64,000 nt of DNA from Streptomyces sp. NBC_01306 (GCF_026340465.1 NZ_JAPEPC010000001.1:4965001-5029000), one strand, 5' to 3'. Positions 33,075-41,835 are shown, numbered from the stretch's first letter. Notes: a model not told the origin generated them from the sequence alone. A program made the numbers and translations.

Positions 33075-33965
33075 TCAGGCCCCGCAGGAGCGGAGGAACG
33101 CGCGGGTGCGGCGGGCGATCGGCAGCGGCCGGTCCGGCGGGCAGGGATACATGTCCTGCTCGACGACCGCGAACAGATCGGTCTCCAGCTTCCGTGCCGC
33201 GTCGAGCACCGGCTCCAGCGCCGGGATGCCGCCCGGCGGCTCGCACATCACCCCGCGTGCCACTGCGGGCCCGAACGGCAGCCGCTCCGCCCGTACCTGC
33301 GCCAGCACCTCGGGATCCACCTGCTTCAGATGCAGATAGCCGATCCGCTCCCCGTACGTCTCGATGAGCCGCACGCTGTCCCCGCCGCAGTACGCGTAGT
33401 GCCCGGTGTCCAGGCAGAGCGAGACCAGTTCCGGGTCGGTCGCGTCCAGGAAGCGGGCGACGTTCTCCGCGGTGTCGATATGGGTGTCCGCATGGGGATG
33501 CACCACGATCCGCAGCCCGAACCGCTCCCGCACCTCGTGGCCCAGACGCTCGGTCAGCTCGGTGAGCTGCCGCCACTGGCCGGCGTCGAGGGTGTCGGGC
33601 TCCTTGACCTCGCCCGTCTTGTCGTCGCGCCAGAACGACGGGATGACGACCAGATGCCCTGCCCCGGCCGCCTGCGTGAGCGCGGCGACATCGGCGACAT
33701 GCGCCCAGGTCGCGTCCCAGACGCCGGGTCCGTGGTGCAGCCCGGTGAAGACCGTCCCGGCCGACACCCGCAGGCCGCGCCGGGCGGTCTCGTCGGCGAG
33801 GCGGACCGGATCCGTGGGCAGATAGCCGTACGGACCCAGCTCGATCCACTCGTAGCCGGACGCGGCGACCTCGTCGAGGAAGCGGGTCCAGGGGACCTGG
33901 AGCGGGTCCTCGGGGAACCACACCCCCCAGGAGTCGGGTGCGGAGCCGATCCGGATCTGCGTCAT
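33075..33965 (-). CDS. iolE: IolE-like inosose dehydratase / sugar isomerase TIM barrel
   Basis: A 296-residue TIM barrel similar to 2-keto-myo-inositol (inosose) dehydratase, second step of inositol catabolism. It begins IRIGSAPDSWGVWFPEDPLQVPW, the characteristic IolE opening, and has the metal-ligand segments RIVVHPHADTHIDTAENV, LCLDTGHYAYCGGDS and GYLHLKQVDPEV. ATG at 33965 has no ribosome site; an in-frame start 12 codons upstream also lacks one. A TTGACA at 34001-33996 places a transcription start close to the ATG. It is divergent from iolC, which supports the assignment over a general sugar isomerase. Confidence 0.85.
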   Translation of the reverse strand: MTQIRIGSAPDSWGVWFPEDPLQVPWTRFLDEVAASGYEWIELGPYGYLPTDPVRLADETARRGLRVSAGTVFTGLHHGPGVWDATWAHVADVAALTQAAGAGHLVVIPSFWRDDKTGEVKEPDTLDAGQWRQLTELTERLGHEVRERFGLRIVVHPHADTHIDTAENVARFLDATDPELVSLCLDTGHYAYCGGDSVRLIETYGERIGYLHLKQVDPEVLAQVRAERLPFGPAVARGVMCEPPGGIPALEPVLDAARKLETDLFAVVEQDMYPCPPDRPLPIARRTRAFLRSCGA

Positions 33966-33994
33966 GGAACAAGGCTTCCGCCCGGCCGGGAAAG

Positions 33995-34059
33995 CTGTCA
34001 AGCGTTCGTCCGAATGTCAGGACAATGCGTTGACAGGGGTCCGAGGGGGGAGTTAGACC
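33995..34059. promoter_or_regulatory. Divergent iolE/iolC promoter region
   Basis: Plus strand: TTGACA at 34030-34035, 18-nt spacer, TAGACC at 34054-34059, a good housekeeping-type promoter for iolC. Minus strand: TTGACA at 34001-33996 facing iolE, with a poorer -10. The two -35 elements form the inverted repeat CTGTCAA (33995-34001) / TTGACAG (34030-34036), so a repressor binding the dyad would block both directions. Confidence 0.6.
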
Positions 34060-34133
34060 TGAGGGCCCGTTACCCGGCCCCCGTCACCCGGCCGCAGGGC
34101 CGGGGCCGCCCGCCGATGGAGAGGACGTGCACG

Positions 34134-35108
34134 GTGTACGACCTGATCACGATGGGCCGGATCGGGGTGGACCTCTACCCCCTGCAGGCCGGTGTGCCAC
34201 TGGCGCAGGTCGACACCTTCGGCAAGTTCCTGGGCGGCTCGGCGGCGAACGTCGCGGTCGCTGCGGCGCGGCTCGGGCGGCGGACCGCCGTCATCACCCG
34301 GACGGGCGCCGACCCGTTCGGTGAGTATCTGCACCAGGAACTGCGGACGTTCGGCGTCGACGACCGCTGGGTGACCCCCGTGCCCGGCCTGCCCACCCCG
34401 GTGACCTTCTGCGAGGTGTTCCCGCCGGACGACTTCCCGCTGTACTTCTACCGGCAGCCGAAGGCGCCCGATCTGGAGATGTACGGGGAGGAGCTGGACC
34501 TGGGCGAGATCCGGGCCGCGCGGGTGTTCTGGGTGACCGGGACGGGGCTCTGCGCGGAGCCCAGCCGAACGGCGACCCTCGACGCTCTGGCGGCCCGGAC
34601 CGCCGCCTCCAGGGAGTCCCCGGCCGCAGCTCTCCCGGGGCCCCGCGCCACCGTCTTCGACCTGGACTGGCGCCCCATGTTCTGGACCGGCGACCCGAAG
34701 CCGCACTACATCAGCGCGCTGCGCCACGCCACCGTGGCCGTCGGCAACATCGACGAGGTAGAGATCGCCACCGGCGAACGCGAACCCCGCGCGGCGGCCG
34801 ACGCGCTGCTCGCCCGGGGACCGGAGCTGGCCGTCGTCAAACAGGGCCCGGGCGGCGTCCTCGCCGTCCACCGCGACGGCCGCACCGCCGAGGTGCCGCC
34901 CGTGCCGGTGGAGGTCGTCAACGGCCTCGGCGCGGGCGACGCGTTCGGCGGGGCGCTCTGCCATGGCCTGCTCGCCGGATGGGAACTGGAGCGCACCATG
35001 CGGTACGCCAACGCGGCGGGCGCCATCGTCGCCTCCCGGCTGGCCTGCTCGTCCGCGATGCCGTACGCGTCCGAGGTCGACGCGGCCCTCCAGGAAGTGT
35101 GTCCGTGA
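34134..35108 (+). CDS. iolC: 5-Dehydro-2-deoxygluconokinase IolC
   Basis: A 324-residue PfkB-family kinase phosphorylating 5-dehydro-2-deoxygluconate in inositol degradation. N-terminus YDLITMGRIGVDLYP with KFLGGSAANVAVAAARLG, and C-terminal VVNGLGAGDAFGGALCHGL with the catalytic Asp. The region YFYRQPKAPDLEMYGEEL is typical of IolC rather than fructokinases. The GTG at 34134 is preceded by GGAGAGG 9 nt away; an ATG at 34116 overlaps that site. It overlaps the next gene by 4 nt and starts the iol operon. Confidence 0.9.
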   Translation: MYDLITMGRIGVDLYPLQAGVPLAQVDTFGKFLGGSAANVAVAAARLGRRTAVITRTGADPFGEYLHQELRTFGVDDRWVTPVPGLPTPVTFCEVFPPDDFPLYFYRQPKAPDLEMYGEELDLGEIRAARVFWVTGTGLCAEPSRTATLDALAARTAASRESPAAALPGPRATVFDLDWRPMFWTGDPKPHYISALRHATVAVGNIDEVEIATGEREPRAAADALLARGPELAVVKQGPGGVLAVHRDGRTAEVPPVPVEVVNGLGAGDAFGGALCHGLLAGWELERTMRYANAAGAIVASRLACSSAMPYASEVDAALQEVCP

Positions 35109-36016
35109 CCGGCGCCGCCGCGGTCTCCGTCGGCGATCTGGTGGCCACCAGGACCCGCCACCCGGAAGCGATCGCCGAGGCCGCGGTCCGCCGCACCCGC
35201 AGACCGCTGCTCGGCGACGGCGGCCGGCTGATGATCGTGGCCGCCGACCACCCGGCCCGCGGATCGCTCGCCGTCGGCGGGCGGGAGCTGGCCATGGCCA
35301 ACCGTCACGACCTGCTGGAGCGGCTCTGCCTCGCCCTGTCCCGGCCGGGCGTCGACGGTGTGCTCGCCACCGCCGACATCCTGGAGGACCTGCTGCTCCT
35401 GGGCGCCCTGGAGGGCCGGGTCGTGATGGGCTCGATGAACCGCGGTGGCCTCGCCGGGGCCTCCTTCGAGCTGGACGACCGCTTCACCGGCCACCGCGCC
35501 CAGGACCTGGCCCGCCTCCGCTTCGACGCCGGCAAGCTGCTGCTCCGCATCGACTACGCGGACCCCGGCTCACCGGCCACCCTGCACTCCGCCGCCCGCG
35601 CCATCGACGAGATGGCCGCCCGCGCGCTGCCGGTCTTCGTCGAGCCGTTCATCTGCCACCGGGTGGACGGGCGGCTCCGCAACGACCTCACGGCCGACGC
35701 GGTCACCCGTTCCCTCGCCATCGCGTCCGGGCTGGCCGGCACCTCCGCGTACACCTGGCTCAAAGTGCCCGTCACCGCCGACCCCGACGACATGGCGCGG
35801 GTGATGGAGACCACCACACTGCCCGCCGTGCTGCTCGGCGGCGAACCGGGCGGTGACCAGGACGCGACCTACGAGAAGTGGCGCACCGCGCTCCGGCTGC
35901 CCACGGTGCAGGGGCTGGTGGCCGGGCGCTCGCTGCTCTATCCGGCGGACGGGGACGTGGCGGGCGCCGTGGACATCGCGGTGAGCCTGCTCCGGCCGCC
36001 CGGGAGGGACGTATGA
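35105..36016 (+). CDS. Aldolase-like (beta/alpha)8 protein of the inositol operon (Cgl0159 family)
   Basis: A 303-residue TIM barrel of the type often annotated as deoxyribose-phosphate aldolase or Cgl0159-family protein in actinobacterial inositol clusters. Segments: LMIVAADHPARGSLAV near 40, GSMNRGGLAGASFELDDRFTGH near 110, LLLRIDYADPGSPATL near 145 and TWLKVPV near 215, where the Lys is a candidate Schiff-base residue. By position it could be the aldolase splitting the 6-phosphate product of IolC (the IolJ step); that is inference. GTG at 35105 overlaps the iolC stop (GTGA), and its own stop overlaps iolB (ATGA). Confidence 0.82.
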   Translation: MTGAAAVSVGDLVATRTRHPEAIAEAAVRRTRRPLLGDGGRLMIVAADHPARGSLAVGGRELAMANRHDLLERLCLALSRPGVDGVLATADILEDLLLLGALEGRVVMGSMNRGGLAGASFELDDRFTGHRAQDLARLRFDAGKLLLRIDYADPGSPATLHSAARAIDEMAARALPVFVEPFICHRVDGRLRNDLTADAVTRSLAIASGLAGTSAYTWLKVPVTADPDDMARVMETTTLPAVLLGGEPGGDQDATYEKWRTALRLPTVQGLVAGRSLLYPADGDVAGAVDIAVSLLRPPGRDV

Positions 36017-36972
36017 ACGACAGCCGTCCGGACAACGGAGTCCTGGTGGTACGGGCGGGCAGCGCGGCCCGAACCCCGTACGCCCTGGACATCGGCCCCG
36101 AGCGGGCCGGCTGGGACCGCTCCGCGCTGCGGATCCTGGAACTCGCCCCCGGAGCTTCACACGCCCTTTCCACGGAGGACAGCGAATGGATCGTGCTGCC
36201 GCTCGCCGGGGCCTGTACGGTCCTTGTTGACGGAGAGCGCTTCGAACTGCGGGGCAGGGCAGGGGTATTCGCCGGAGTCACCGACTTCGCCTACCTGCCG
36301 CGTGACGCCCGCGCGCAGATCTCCTCCGGTGCGGGAGGCCGCTTCGCCCTGGCAGGAGCGAGGTGCGGGCGACGTCTCCCCGCCCGCTACGGCCCCGCGC
36401 CGGAGGTACCCGTCGAACTGCGCGGCAGCGGCAGCTGCTCGCGCCAGGTCAACAACTTCGCCGCAGCCGACACCTTCGAGTGCGACCGGCTCATCGCGGT
36501 CGAGGTGCTCACTCCCGGCGGCAACTGGTCGTCGTTCCCGCCGCACAAGCACGACGAGTACCGGCCGGGCGAGGAGTCGGTCCTGGAGGAGATCTACTAC
36601 TTCGAGATCGCGGACGGCGGCCCCGGCTACCACCGGGTCTCCCCGTCCAGGCCCGGCGGCACCGATCTGCTCGCCGAAGTCCGCAGCGGGGACACGGTGC
36701 TGATCCCGGACGGCTGGCACGGTCCTTCGATGGCCACCCCGGGCCACCACATGTACTACCTCAACGTGATGGCGGGGCCCGGCGCGGAGCGCGAGTGGCT
36801 GATCAGCGACCACCCCGACCACGGCTGGATCCGGCAGACCTGGGACGCGCAGCCCGTCGACCCGAGGCTCCCGCTGTACGGCAACGGAGCAGACGGAGCC
36901 GACGGAGCCAACGGAGCAGACGGAGCCGACGGAGCAGACGGAGCCAACGGAGCGCAGGAGGACCGGTCATGA
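36013..36972 (+). CDS. iolB: 5-Deoxy-glucuronate isomerase IolB
   Basis: A 319-residue bicupin isomerase converting 5-deoxy-glucuronate to 5-dehydro-2-deoxygluconate. Metal-binding cupin residues are seen in WSSFPPHKHDEYRPGEESVLEEIYYF-type sequence (His/His/Glu, about 175-200) and in DGWHGPSMATPGHHMYYLNVMAG near 235-258. The enzyme proper ends near residue 292 (DPRLPLYG). The remaining 27 residues are a Gly-Ala-Asp/Asn repeat from a 9-nt tandem array and are not part of the normal protein. ATG at 36013 overlaps the previous stop; the stop overlaps iolD. Confidence 0.93.
   Translation: MNDSRPDNGVLVVRAGSAARTPYALDIGPERAGWDRSALRILELAPGASHALSTEDSEWIVLPLAGACTVLVDGERFELRGRAGVFAGVTDFAYLPRDARAQISSGAGGRFALAGARCGRRLPARYGPAPEVPVELRGSGSCSRQVNNFAAADTFECDRLIAVEVLTPGGNWSSFPPHKHDEYRPGEESVLEEIYYFEIADGGPGYHRVSPSRPGGTDLLAEVRSGDTVLIPDGWHGPSMATPGHHMYYLNVMAGPGAEREWLISDHPDHGWIRQTWDAQPVDPRLPLYGNGADGADGANGADGADGADGANGAQEDRS
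36886..36948 (+). repeat. 9-nt in-frame tandem array at the end of iolB
   Basis: Seven full units GGAGC(A/C)(G/A)AC from 36886 to 36948 plus a degenerate eighth. Encodes Gly-Ala-Asp or Gly-Ala-Asn units. Unit number can change without a frameshift, so length probably varies between strains. Confidence 0.92.
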
Positions 36973-38891
36973 CCACCCGTCAGCCAGCAAGGGGCCAGGA
37001 TGCCAGCGGCGGCCCCGGCGCCACCCGCCGGCTCACCACCGCCCAGGCGCTGGTCGCCTTCCTGGCGCGCCAGTACACCGAGCGCGACGGCCGCAGGCAG
37101 CGGCTGATCGCCGCCACCTGGGGCATCTTCGGCCACGGCAACGTCGCCGGGATCGGCCAGGCGCTCATCGAGTCCGGCCAGGACGCGATGCCGTACCACC
37201 AGGGCCGCAACGAGCAGGCGATGGTGCACGCGGCCGTCGGATACGCCCGGCAGTCCGGCCGGCTCTCCGCGCACGCCGTCACCACCTCCATCGGCCCCGG
37301 TGCCACCAACCTGGTCACCGGCGCCGCCCTCGCGAGCGTCAACCACCTGCCGGTGCTGCTGCTCCCCGGCGACACCTTCGCGGCCCGCCGGGCCGACCCG
37401 GTGCTCCAGCAGCTCGAAGTCCCGTACGCGGGCGATGTCTCGGTCAACGACTGTCTGCGGCCGGTCTCGAAGTACTTCGACCGGATCGCCCGCCCCGAGG
37501 CGCTGATCCCGGCCGCGCTCGCCGCGATGCGGGTCCTGGCCGATCCGGAGCTGACCGGCGCGGTGACGCTCGCGCTGCCGCAGGACGTGCAGGCCGAGGC
37601 GTACGACTGGCCGGCCGAGTTCTTCGCCGAGCGGGTCTGGCGGGTGCCCGTACGGCGGCCGGACGCCACCGAGTTCGCCGACGCGGTCGCCGCGGTCCGC
37701 GCCGCGCACCGCCCGCTGATCGTCGCGGGCGGCGGCGTCCGCCACAGCGGCGCCCAGGACGCCCTGCGCGCCTTCGCCGACGCGACCGGCATCCCGGTGG
37801 CCGCCACCCAGGCGGGCAAGGGCGCGCTGCCGTACGACCACCCGGCAGACGTCGGAGGCATCGGCCACACCGGCACCGCCACCGCCGACGGGCTGGCCCG
37901 CGCCGCCGACCTGGTGATCGGCATCGGCACCCGCTACACCGACTTCACCACCGCTTCGGGGACGCTCTTCCAGCACCCCGGGGTCCGCTTCGTCAACATC
38001 AACATCGCCGGATCCGACGCGCACAAGCTGTCCGCGCTCCCGCTCGTCGCGGACGCCCGCGCCACCCTTGAGCGGCTGACCGGCGCGCTCACCGGCCACC
38101 GGGTCACGCCCGCGTACGAGGGCGCGTACCGGGCGGCGAAGGAGGAGTGGGAGGTACGGGTCACCGCCGCCTACACCGGCAGCGAGGACGCCGCGCCCAC
38201 TCAGGCGCAGGTGCTCGGGGCGCTCGACGCGCTCGTGACCGGCGACGACATCGTCATCAACGCGGCGGGCTCGCTCCCCGGCGATCTGCACCAGCTGTGG
38301 CGGACCCGCTCCGCCGACCAGTACCACGTCGAGTACGGCTACTCCTGTATGGGGTACGAGATCCCGGCCGCGATCGGCGTCCAGCTGGCGGCTCCCGGCC
38401 GGCCCGTCTGGGCGCTGGTCGGTGACGGAACGTACCTGATGAATCCCACCGAGATCGTCACCGCGGTCCAGGAGCGGCTCCCGGTCAATGTCGTCGTCCT
38501 GCAGAACCACGGGTACGCCTCGATCGGCGGCCTCTCGGAGTCGGTGGGCGCCGAGCGCTTCGGCACGGCATACCGCTTCCGGGCGCCCGACGGCACGTAC
38601 ACGGGCGACCCGCTGCCGGTCGATCTGGCGGCCAACGCGGCCAGCCTCGGGCTGACGGTCCTGCGCGCCAAGACCCTGCGTGACCTGCGGGAAGCCCTGG
38701 CCACGGCGCGCGCGTCCGACCTCCCCACATGTGTCTACGTGGAGACCGAAACGGCAGACACAGTGTCGGGGCCGCCTCCGCCGCAGGCGTGGTGGGATGT
38801 TCCTGTGGCCGAGACCGCCACCCGCCCCTCGGCGGTCGGGGCCCGGGAGGAGTACGACCGGCAGGTCGCAGCCCGACGCCGTCATCTCTAA
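36969..38891 (+). CDS. iolD: 3D-(3,5/4)-trihydroxycyclohexane-1,2-dione hydrolase IolD
   Basis: A 640-residue thiamine-diphosphate enzyme opening the cyclohexanedione ring during inositol breakdown. Features: WGIFGHGNVAGIGQAL and YHQGRNEQAMVHAAVGYARQ (the latter with the ThDP-activating Glu, about residue 78), TSIGPGATNLVTGAALA near 105, the central domain to about 350, and the cofactor-binding GDGTYLMNPTEIVTAVQE near 490, then VVVLQNHGYASIGGLSESVG. Length normal. ATG at 36969 overlaps the iolB stop by 4 nt. Confidence 0.95.
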   Translation: MTTRQPARGQDASGGPGATRRLTTAQALVAFLARQYTERDGRRQRLIAATWGIFGHGNVAGIGQALIESGQDAMPYHQGRNEQAMVHAAVGYARQSGRLSAHAVTTSIGPGATNLVTGAALASVNHLPVLLLPGDTFAARRADPVLQQLEVPYAGDVSVNDCLRPVSKYFDRIARPEALIPAALAAMRVLADPELTGAVTLALPQDVQAEAYDWPAEFFAERVWRVPVRRPDATEFADAVAAVRAAHRPLIVAGGGVRHSGAQDALRAFADATGIPVAATQAGKGALPYDHPADVGGIGHTGTATADGLARAADLVIGIGTRYTDFTTASGTLFQHPGVRFVNINIAGSDAHKLSALPLVADARATLERLTGALTGHRVTPAYEGAYRAAKEEWEVRVTAAYTGSEDAAPTQAQVLGALDALVTGDDIVINAAGSLPGDLHQLWRTRSADQYHVEYGYSCMGYEIPAAIGVQLAAPGRPVWALVGDGTYLMNPTEIVTAVQERLPVNVVVLQNHGYASIGGLSESVGAERFGTAYRFRAPDGTYTGDPLPVDLAANAASLGLTVLRAKTLRDLREALATARASDLPTCVYVETETADTVSGPPPPQAWWDVPVAETATRPSAVGAREEYDRQVAARRRHL

Positions 38892-38910
38892 GGCTTTAGG
38901 AGCGTTCACC

Positions 38911-40410
38911 ATGAAGACCGTCAACCACTGGATCGGTGGCAGGGCCGTCGACGGCACGTCGGGCAACTGGGGCCCGGTGACCGACCCGGCGACCGGCGAA
39001 GTCACCACACAGGTCGCGCTGGCCTCCGCCGCCGAGGTGGACGCCGCGGTCGCCTCCGCGAAGGCCGCCTACGCGACCTGGGGGACCTCCTCGCTCTCCA
39101 CGCGCACCACGGTCCTCTTCCGCTACCGGGCGCTCCTCGACGCCCACCGCGACGAGATCGCCGCGCTGATCACCGCCGAGCACGGCAAGGTGCACTCCGA
39201 CGCGCTCGGCGAGGTCGCCCGCGGACTGGAGATCGTGGAGCTGGCGTGCGGGATCACCACCCAGCTCAAGGGCGAGCTGTCCACCCAGGTCTCCAGCCGG
39301 GTCGACGTCTCCTCGATCCGGCAGTCGATCGGTGTCGTCGCGGGCATCACGCCCTTCAACTTCCCGGCCATGGTGCCGATGTGGATGTTCCCGCTGGCCA
39401 TCGCCTGCGGCAACACCTTCGTACTGAAGCCCAGCGAGAAGGACCCGTCGGCCGCGAACCTGCTGGCCGAGCTGGCCACCGAGGCCGGTCTGCCGGACGG
39501 TGTGCTGAACGTCCTGCACGGTGACAGGGTCGCCGTGGAGGGCCTGCTGAGCCACCCGGACGTCGCCGCCGTCTCCTTCGTCGGCTCCACCCCGATCGCC
39601 CGCCACATCCACGCCACCGCCACCGCCAACGGCAAGCGCGTCCAGGCGCTCGGCGGCGCCAAGAACCACATGCTGGTGCTGCCCGACGCCGACCTGGACG
39701 CCGCGGCCGACGCCGCCGTCTCCGCCGCGTACGGCTCCGCCGGTGAGCGCTGCATGGCGATCTCCGCCGTCGTCGCTGTCTCCTCCATCGCCGACGAGCT
39801 GGTCCAGAAGATCCGCGAGCGCGCCGAGAAGATCACCATCGGCCCCGGCAACGACCCGTCGTCCGAGATGGGCCCGCTGATCACCAGGGCGCACCGCGAC
39901 AAGGTCGCCTCGTATGTGACGGGCGCGGCCGCCCAGGGCGCCGAAGTCGTCCTGGACGGCACCGGGTTCACGGTCGAGGGCCGCGAGGACGGCCACTGGA
40001 TCGGCCTCTCGCTGCTCGACCGGGTGTCCACGGAATCGGACGCGTACAAGGACGAGATCTTCGGCCCGGTGCTCTGCGTGCTGCGCGTCGACACGTACGA
40101 GGACGGCGTGGCGCTGATGAACGCCTCGCCGTTCGGCAACGGCACCGCGATCTTCACCCGGGACGGCGGCGCGGCCCGCCGCTTCCAGCTGGAGGTCGAG
40201 GCCGGCATGGTCGGCGTCAACGTGCCGATCCCGGTCCCGGTCGGCTACCACTCCTTCGGCGGCTGGAAGGACTCGCTCTTCGGCGACCACCACATCTACG
40301 GCAACGACGGGGTGCACTTCTACACCCGCGGCAAGGTCGTCACCACCCGCTGGCCCGACCCGGCGGACGCCCCGGCGGGCGTCGACCTCGGGTTCCCGAG
40401 CAACCACTGA
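38911..40410 (+). CDS. mmsA: Methylmalonate-semialdehyde dehydrogenase (CoA-acylating), IolA/MmsA
   Basis: A 499-residue CoA-dependent aldehyde dehydrogenase turning malonic semialdehyde (inositol end product) or methylmalonic semialdehyde (valine/thymine breakdown) into acetyl- or propionyl-CoA. ITPFNFPAMVPMWMFPLAIACGNT and FVLKPSEKDP near 150-180 bind NAD; the nucleophile Cys281 is in AGERCMA; GMVGVNVPIPVPVGYHSFGGWKDS near the end is diagnostic of this subfamily. ATG at 38911 follows TAGGAGCG, 19 nt after iolD, so it is the last gene of the iol operon. Confidence 0.95.
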   Translation: MKTVNHWIGGRAVDGTSGNWGPVTDPATGEVTTQVALASAAEVDAAVASAKAAYATWGTSSLSTRTTVLFRYRALLDAHRDEIAALITAEHGKVHSDALGEVARGLEIVELACGITTQLKGELSTQVSSRVDVSSIRQSIGVVAGITPFNFPAMVPMWMFPLAIACGNTFVLKPSEKDPSAANLLAELATEAGLPDGVLNVLHGDRVAVEGLLSHPDVAAVSFVGSTPIARHIHATATANGKRVQALGGAKNHMLVLPDADLDAAADAAVSAAYGSAGERCMAISAVVAVSSIADELVQKIRERAEKITIGPGNDPSSEMGPLITRAHRDKVASYVTGAAAQGAEVVLDGTGFTVEGREDGHWIGLSLLDRVSTESDAYKDEIFGPVLCVLRVDTYEDGVALMNASPFGNGTAIFTRDGGAARRFQLEVEAGMVGVNVPIPVPVGYHSFGGWKDSLFGDHHIYGNDGVHFYTRGKVVTTRWPDPADAPAGVDLGFPSNH

Positions 40411-40432
40411 GCCGGTACTGATTCCTGAGCCC

Positions 40433-40468
40433 GTTCACCGCTGACGGCCGTATGGCGCGGCGGTGAAC
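40433..40468 (+). terminator. Terminator of the iol operon
   Basis: GTTCACCGC (40433-40441) pairs with GCGGTGAAC (40460-40468), 9 bp perfect, 18-nt loop, 22 nt after the mmsA stop. Confidence 0.6.
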
Positions 40469-40510
40469 TTCCGGGGAACTCCCACCGGGACGGCTCCCGT
40501 ACGGCAGTTC

Positions 40511-40554
40511 GGGGGCGGAACGGATGCCTAGCATGACGGCATCCGACCGCCCCC
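40511..40554. promoter_or_regulatory. 44-nt imperfect palindrome in front of efeO
   Basis: Outer arms GGGGGCGG (40511-40518) / CCGCCCCC (40547-40554) and inner arms CGGATGCC (40521-40528) / GGCATCCG (40538-40545) pair perfectly with a 2x1 bulge between them; loop TAGCATGAC. It ends 30 nt before the GTG of efeO. TAGCAT in the loop could be a -10 element. It does not look like the usual DmdR/DtxR iron box. Confidence 0.55.
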
Positions 40555-40584
40555 GTCTGCATGCCGTACGAACGGAGCCAACCT

Positions 40585-41835
40585 GTGCCCACCAGCGCTG
40601 CCGGTACTGGCACCGGCTCCGGTGAGGGGCCCGCCGTCGGCCGCCGTATATGGGTGGCGGTGGCCGTCACCGCCACGGCCACCGCGGTCGCCCTCGGCGC
40701 GCTGCTGACCGCCGAGGGGCCCGGCGCGGCGGGCGGACACCCCGCGGCCACCGCCTCCGACGGGCTGCGCCACACCGCCGTAGAGGTCTCGCCCGGCTCC
40801 TGCGGCCGTGGCTGGACCCGGCCGCACCCGGGGACCCAGGTCTTCGACCTGACCAACACCTCCAACGGCCCCGCCGAGGTGGACCTCACCGATCCGCGCA
40901 CCGGCGCCGTCTACGCGGAGACCGAGGGACTCGCGCCCGGTACGACCCGCGCGATGCGGGTGGTCCTCGGCGGCGGTTCGTACTCCTTCATCTGTCTGCC
41001 CGACGACGCGGACGCGGTCCACGGCCCGACCGTGCACATCGCGGGCGCCGCGCGGGGGAGCGGCCCGCACGCGGTGCCGGTGACCGAGCACGATCTGGTC
41101 CCGCCGACCCTCGCCTACCAGAAGTGGATCGGCGCCAGGGCCGCCGAACTCGCCCGGAAGACCGGCGTACTCAGGAAGGCCGTCGACCGCGGCGACCTGG
41201 CCGCGGCCCGTGCGGCGTGGCTGCCCGCACATCTGGTGTACGAGCGGATGGGCGCGGCCTACGGCACCTTCGGAGACGCGGACGCCGCCATCAACGGCAC
41301 CGGCGCGGGACTGCCCGGCGGCTCCCGCGACCCGGACTTCCAGGGTTTCCACCGGGTCGAGTACGGGCTGTGGCACGGTGAGTCCGCCGCCTCCCTGCGC
41401 GGCCCCGCCGACCGGCTGGACGCGGCGGTCCGCGCACTGCGCGACGGCTGGCCGCAGCAGCGCATGGACCCGGCGGACCTGGGGCTGCGCGCCCATGAAG
41501 TCCTGGAGAACACCGTCCAGTTCGAGCTGACCGGACGCACCGACCACGGCAGCGGCACCAGCCTGGCCACCGCCCGCGCCAACCTCGACGGCACCCGCGA
41601 ACTCCTCTCCGTACTGCGGCCGTTGCTCACCTCACGCGATCCAGGGCTGCCGCACCTGGACTCCTGGCTCGACCGCACCCAGCGCACACTGGACGGATTC
41701 CGCCACGACGGCAGGTGGACCCCGGTGGACCGGCTGAAGACCGCCGACCGGGAGCGGCTCAACGCCGACGTCAGCCAGGCGACCGAGCTGCTGTCACAGG
41801 TGGCAGCCCTCTGCGACCTGCGCAGAACGTCATGA
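40585..41835 (+). CDS. efeO: EfeO-type iron uptake protein (cupredoxin plus M75 peptidase-like domain)
   Basis: A 416-residue exported protein of the ferrous/ferric iron uptake system EfeUOB. The GTG at 40585 follows CGGAG; an ATG at 40561 lacks a site. A membrane/signal helix lies at about 22-45, not followed by a lipobox. Residues about 58-155 are a cupredoxin-like domain (SCGRGWTRPHPGTQVFDLTNTS, with PDDADAVHGP), and 165-416 the M75/imelysin domain with the HxxxE-type motif HLVYERMGAAYGTFGDAD near 215 and GFHRVEYGLWH near 253. It is coupled to the small frame behind it, and by that to efeB. No efeU-like permease follows. Confidence 0.92.
   Translation: MPTSAAGTGTGSGEGPAVGRRIWVAVAVTATATAVALGALLTAEGPGAAGGHPAATASDGLRHTAVEVSPGSCGRGWTRPHPGTQVFDLTNTSNGPAEVDLTDPRTGAVYAETEGLAPGTTRAMRVVLGGGSYSFICLPDDADAVHGPTVHIAGAARGSGPHAVPVTEHDLVPPTLAYQKWIGARAAELARKTGVLRKAVDRGDLAAARAAWLPAHLVYERMGAAYGTFGDADAAINGTGAGLPGGSRDPDFQGFHRVEYGLWHGESAASLRGPADRLDAAVRALRDGWPQQRMDPADLGLRAHEVLENTVQFELTGRTDHGSGTSLATARANLDGTRELLSVLRPLLTSRDPGLPHLDSWLDRTQRTLDGFRHDGRWTPVDRLKTADRERLNADVSQATELLSQVAALCDLRRTS

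Noticed and set aside
33024-34133. Plus-strand frame open upstream of iolC
   Set aside because: It lies opposite iolE and lacks any domain; the iolC start is set by GGAGAGG and the PfkB N-terminus.
40433-40468. PHO-box reading of GTTCACCGC behind mmsA
   Set aside because: It is one arm of a perfect terminator hairpin, which explains it better.
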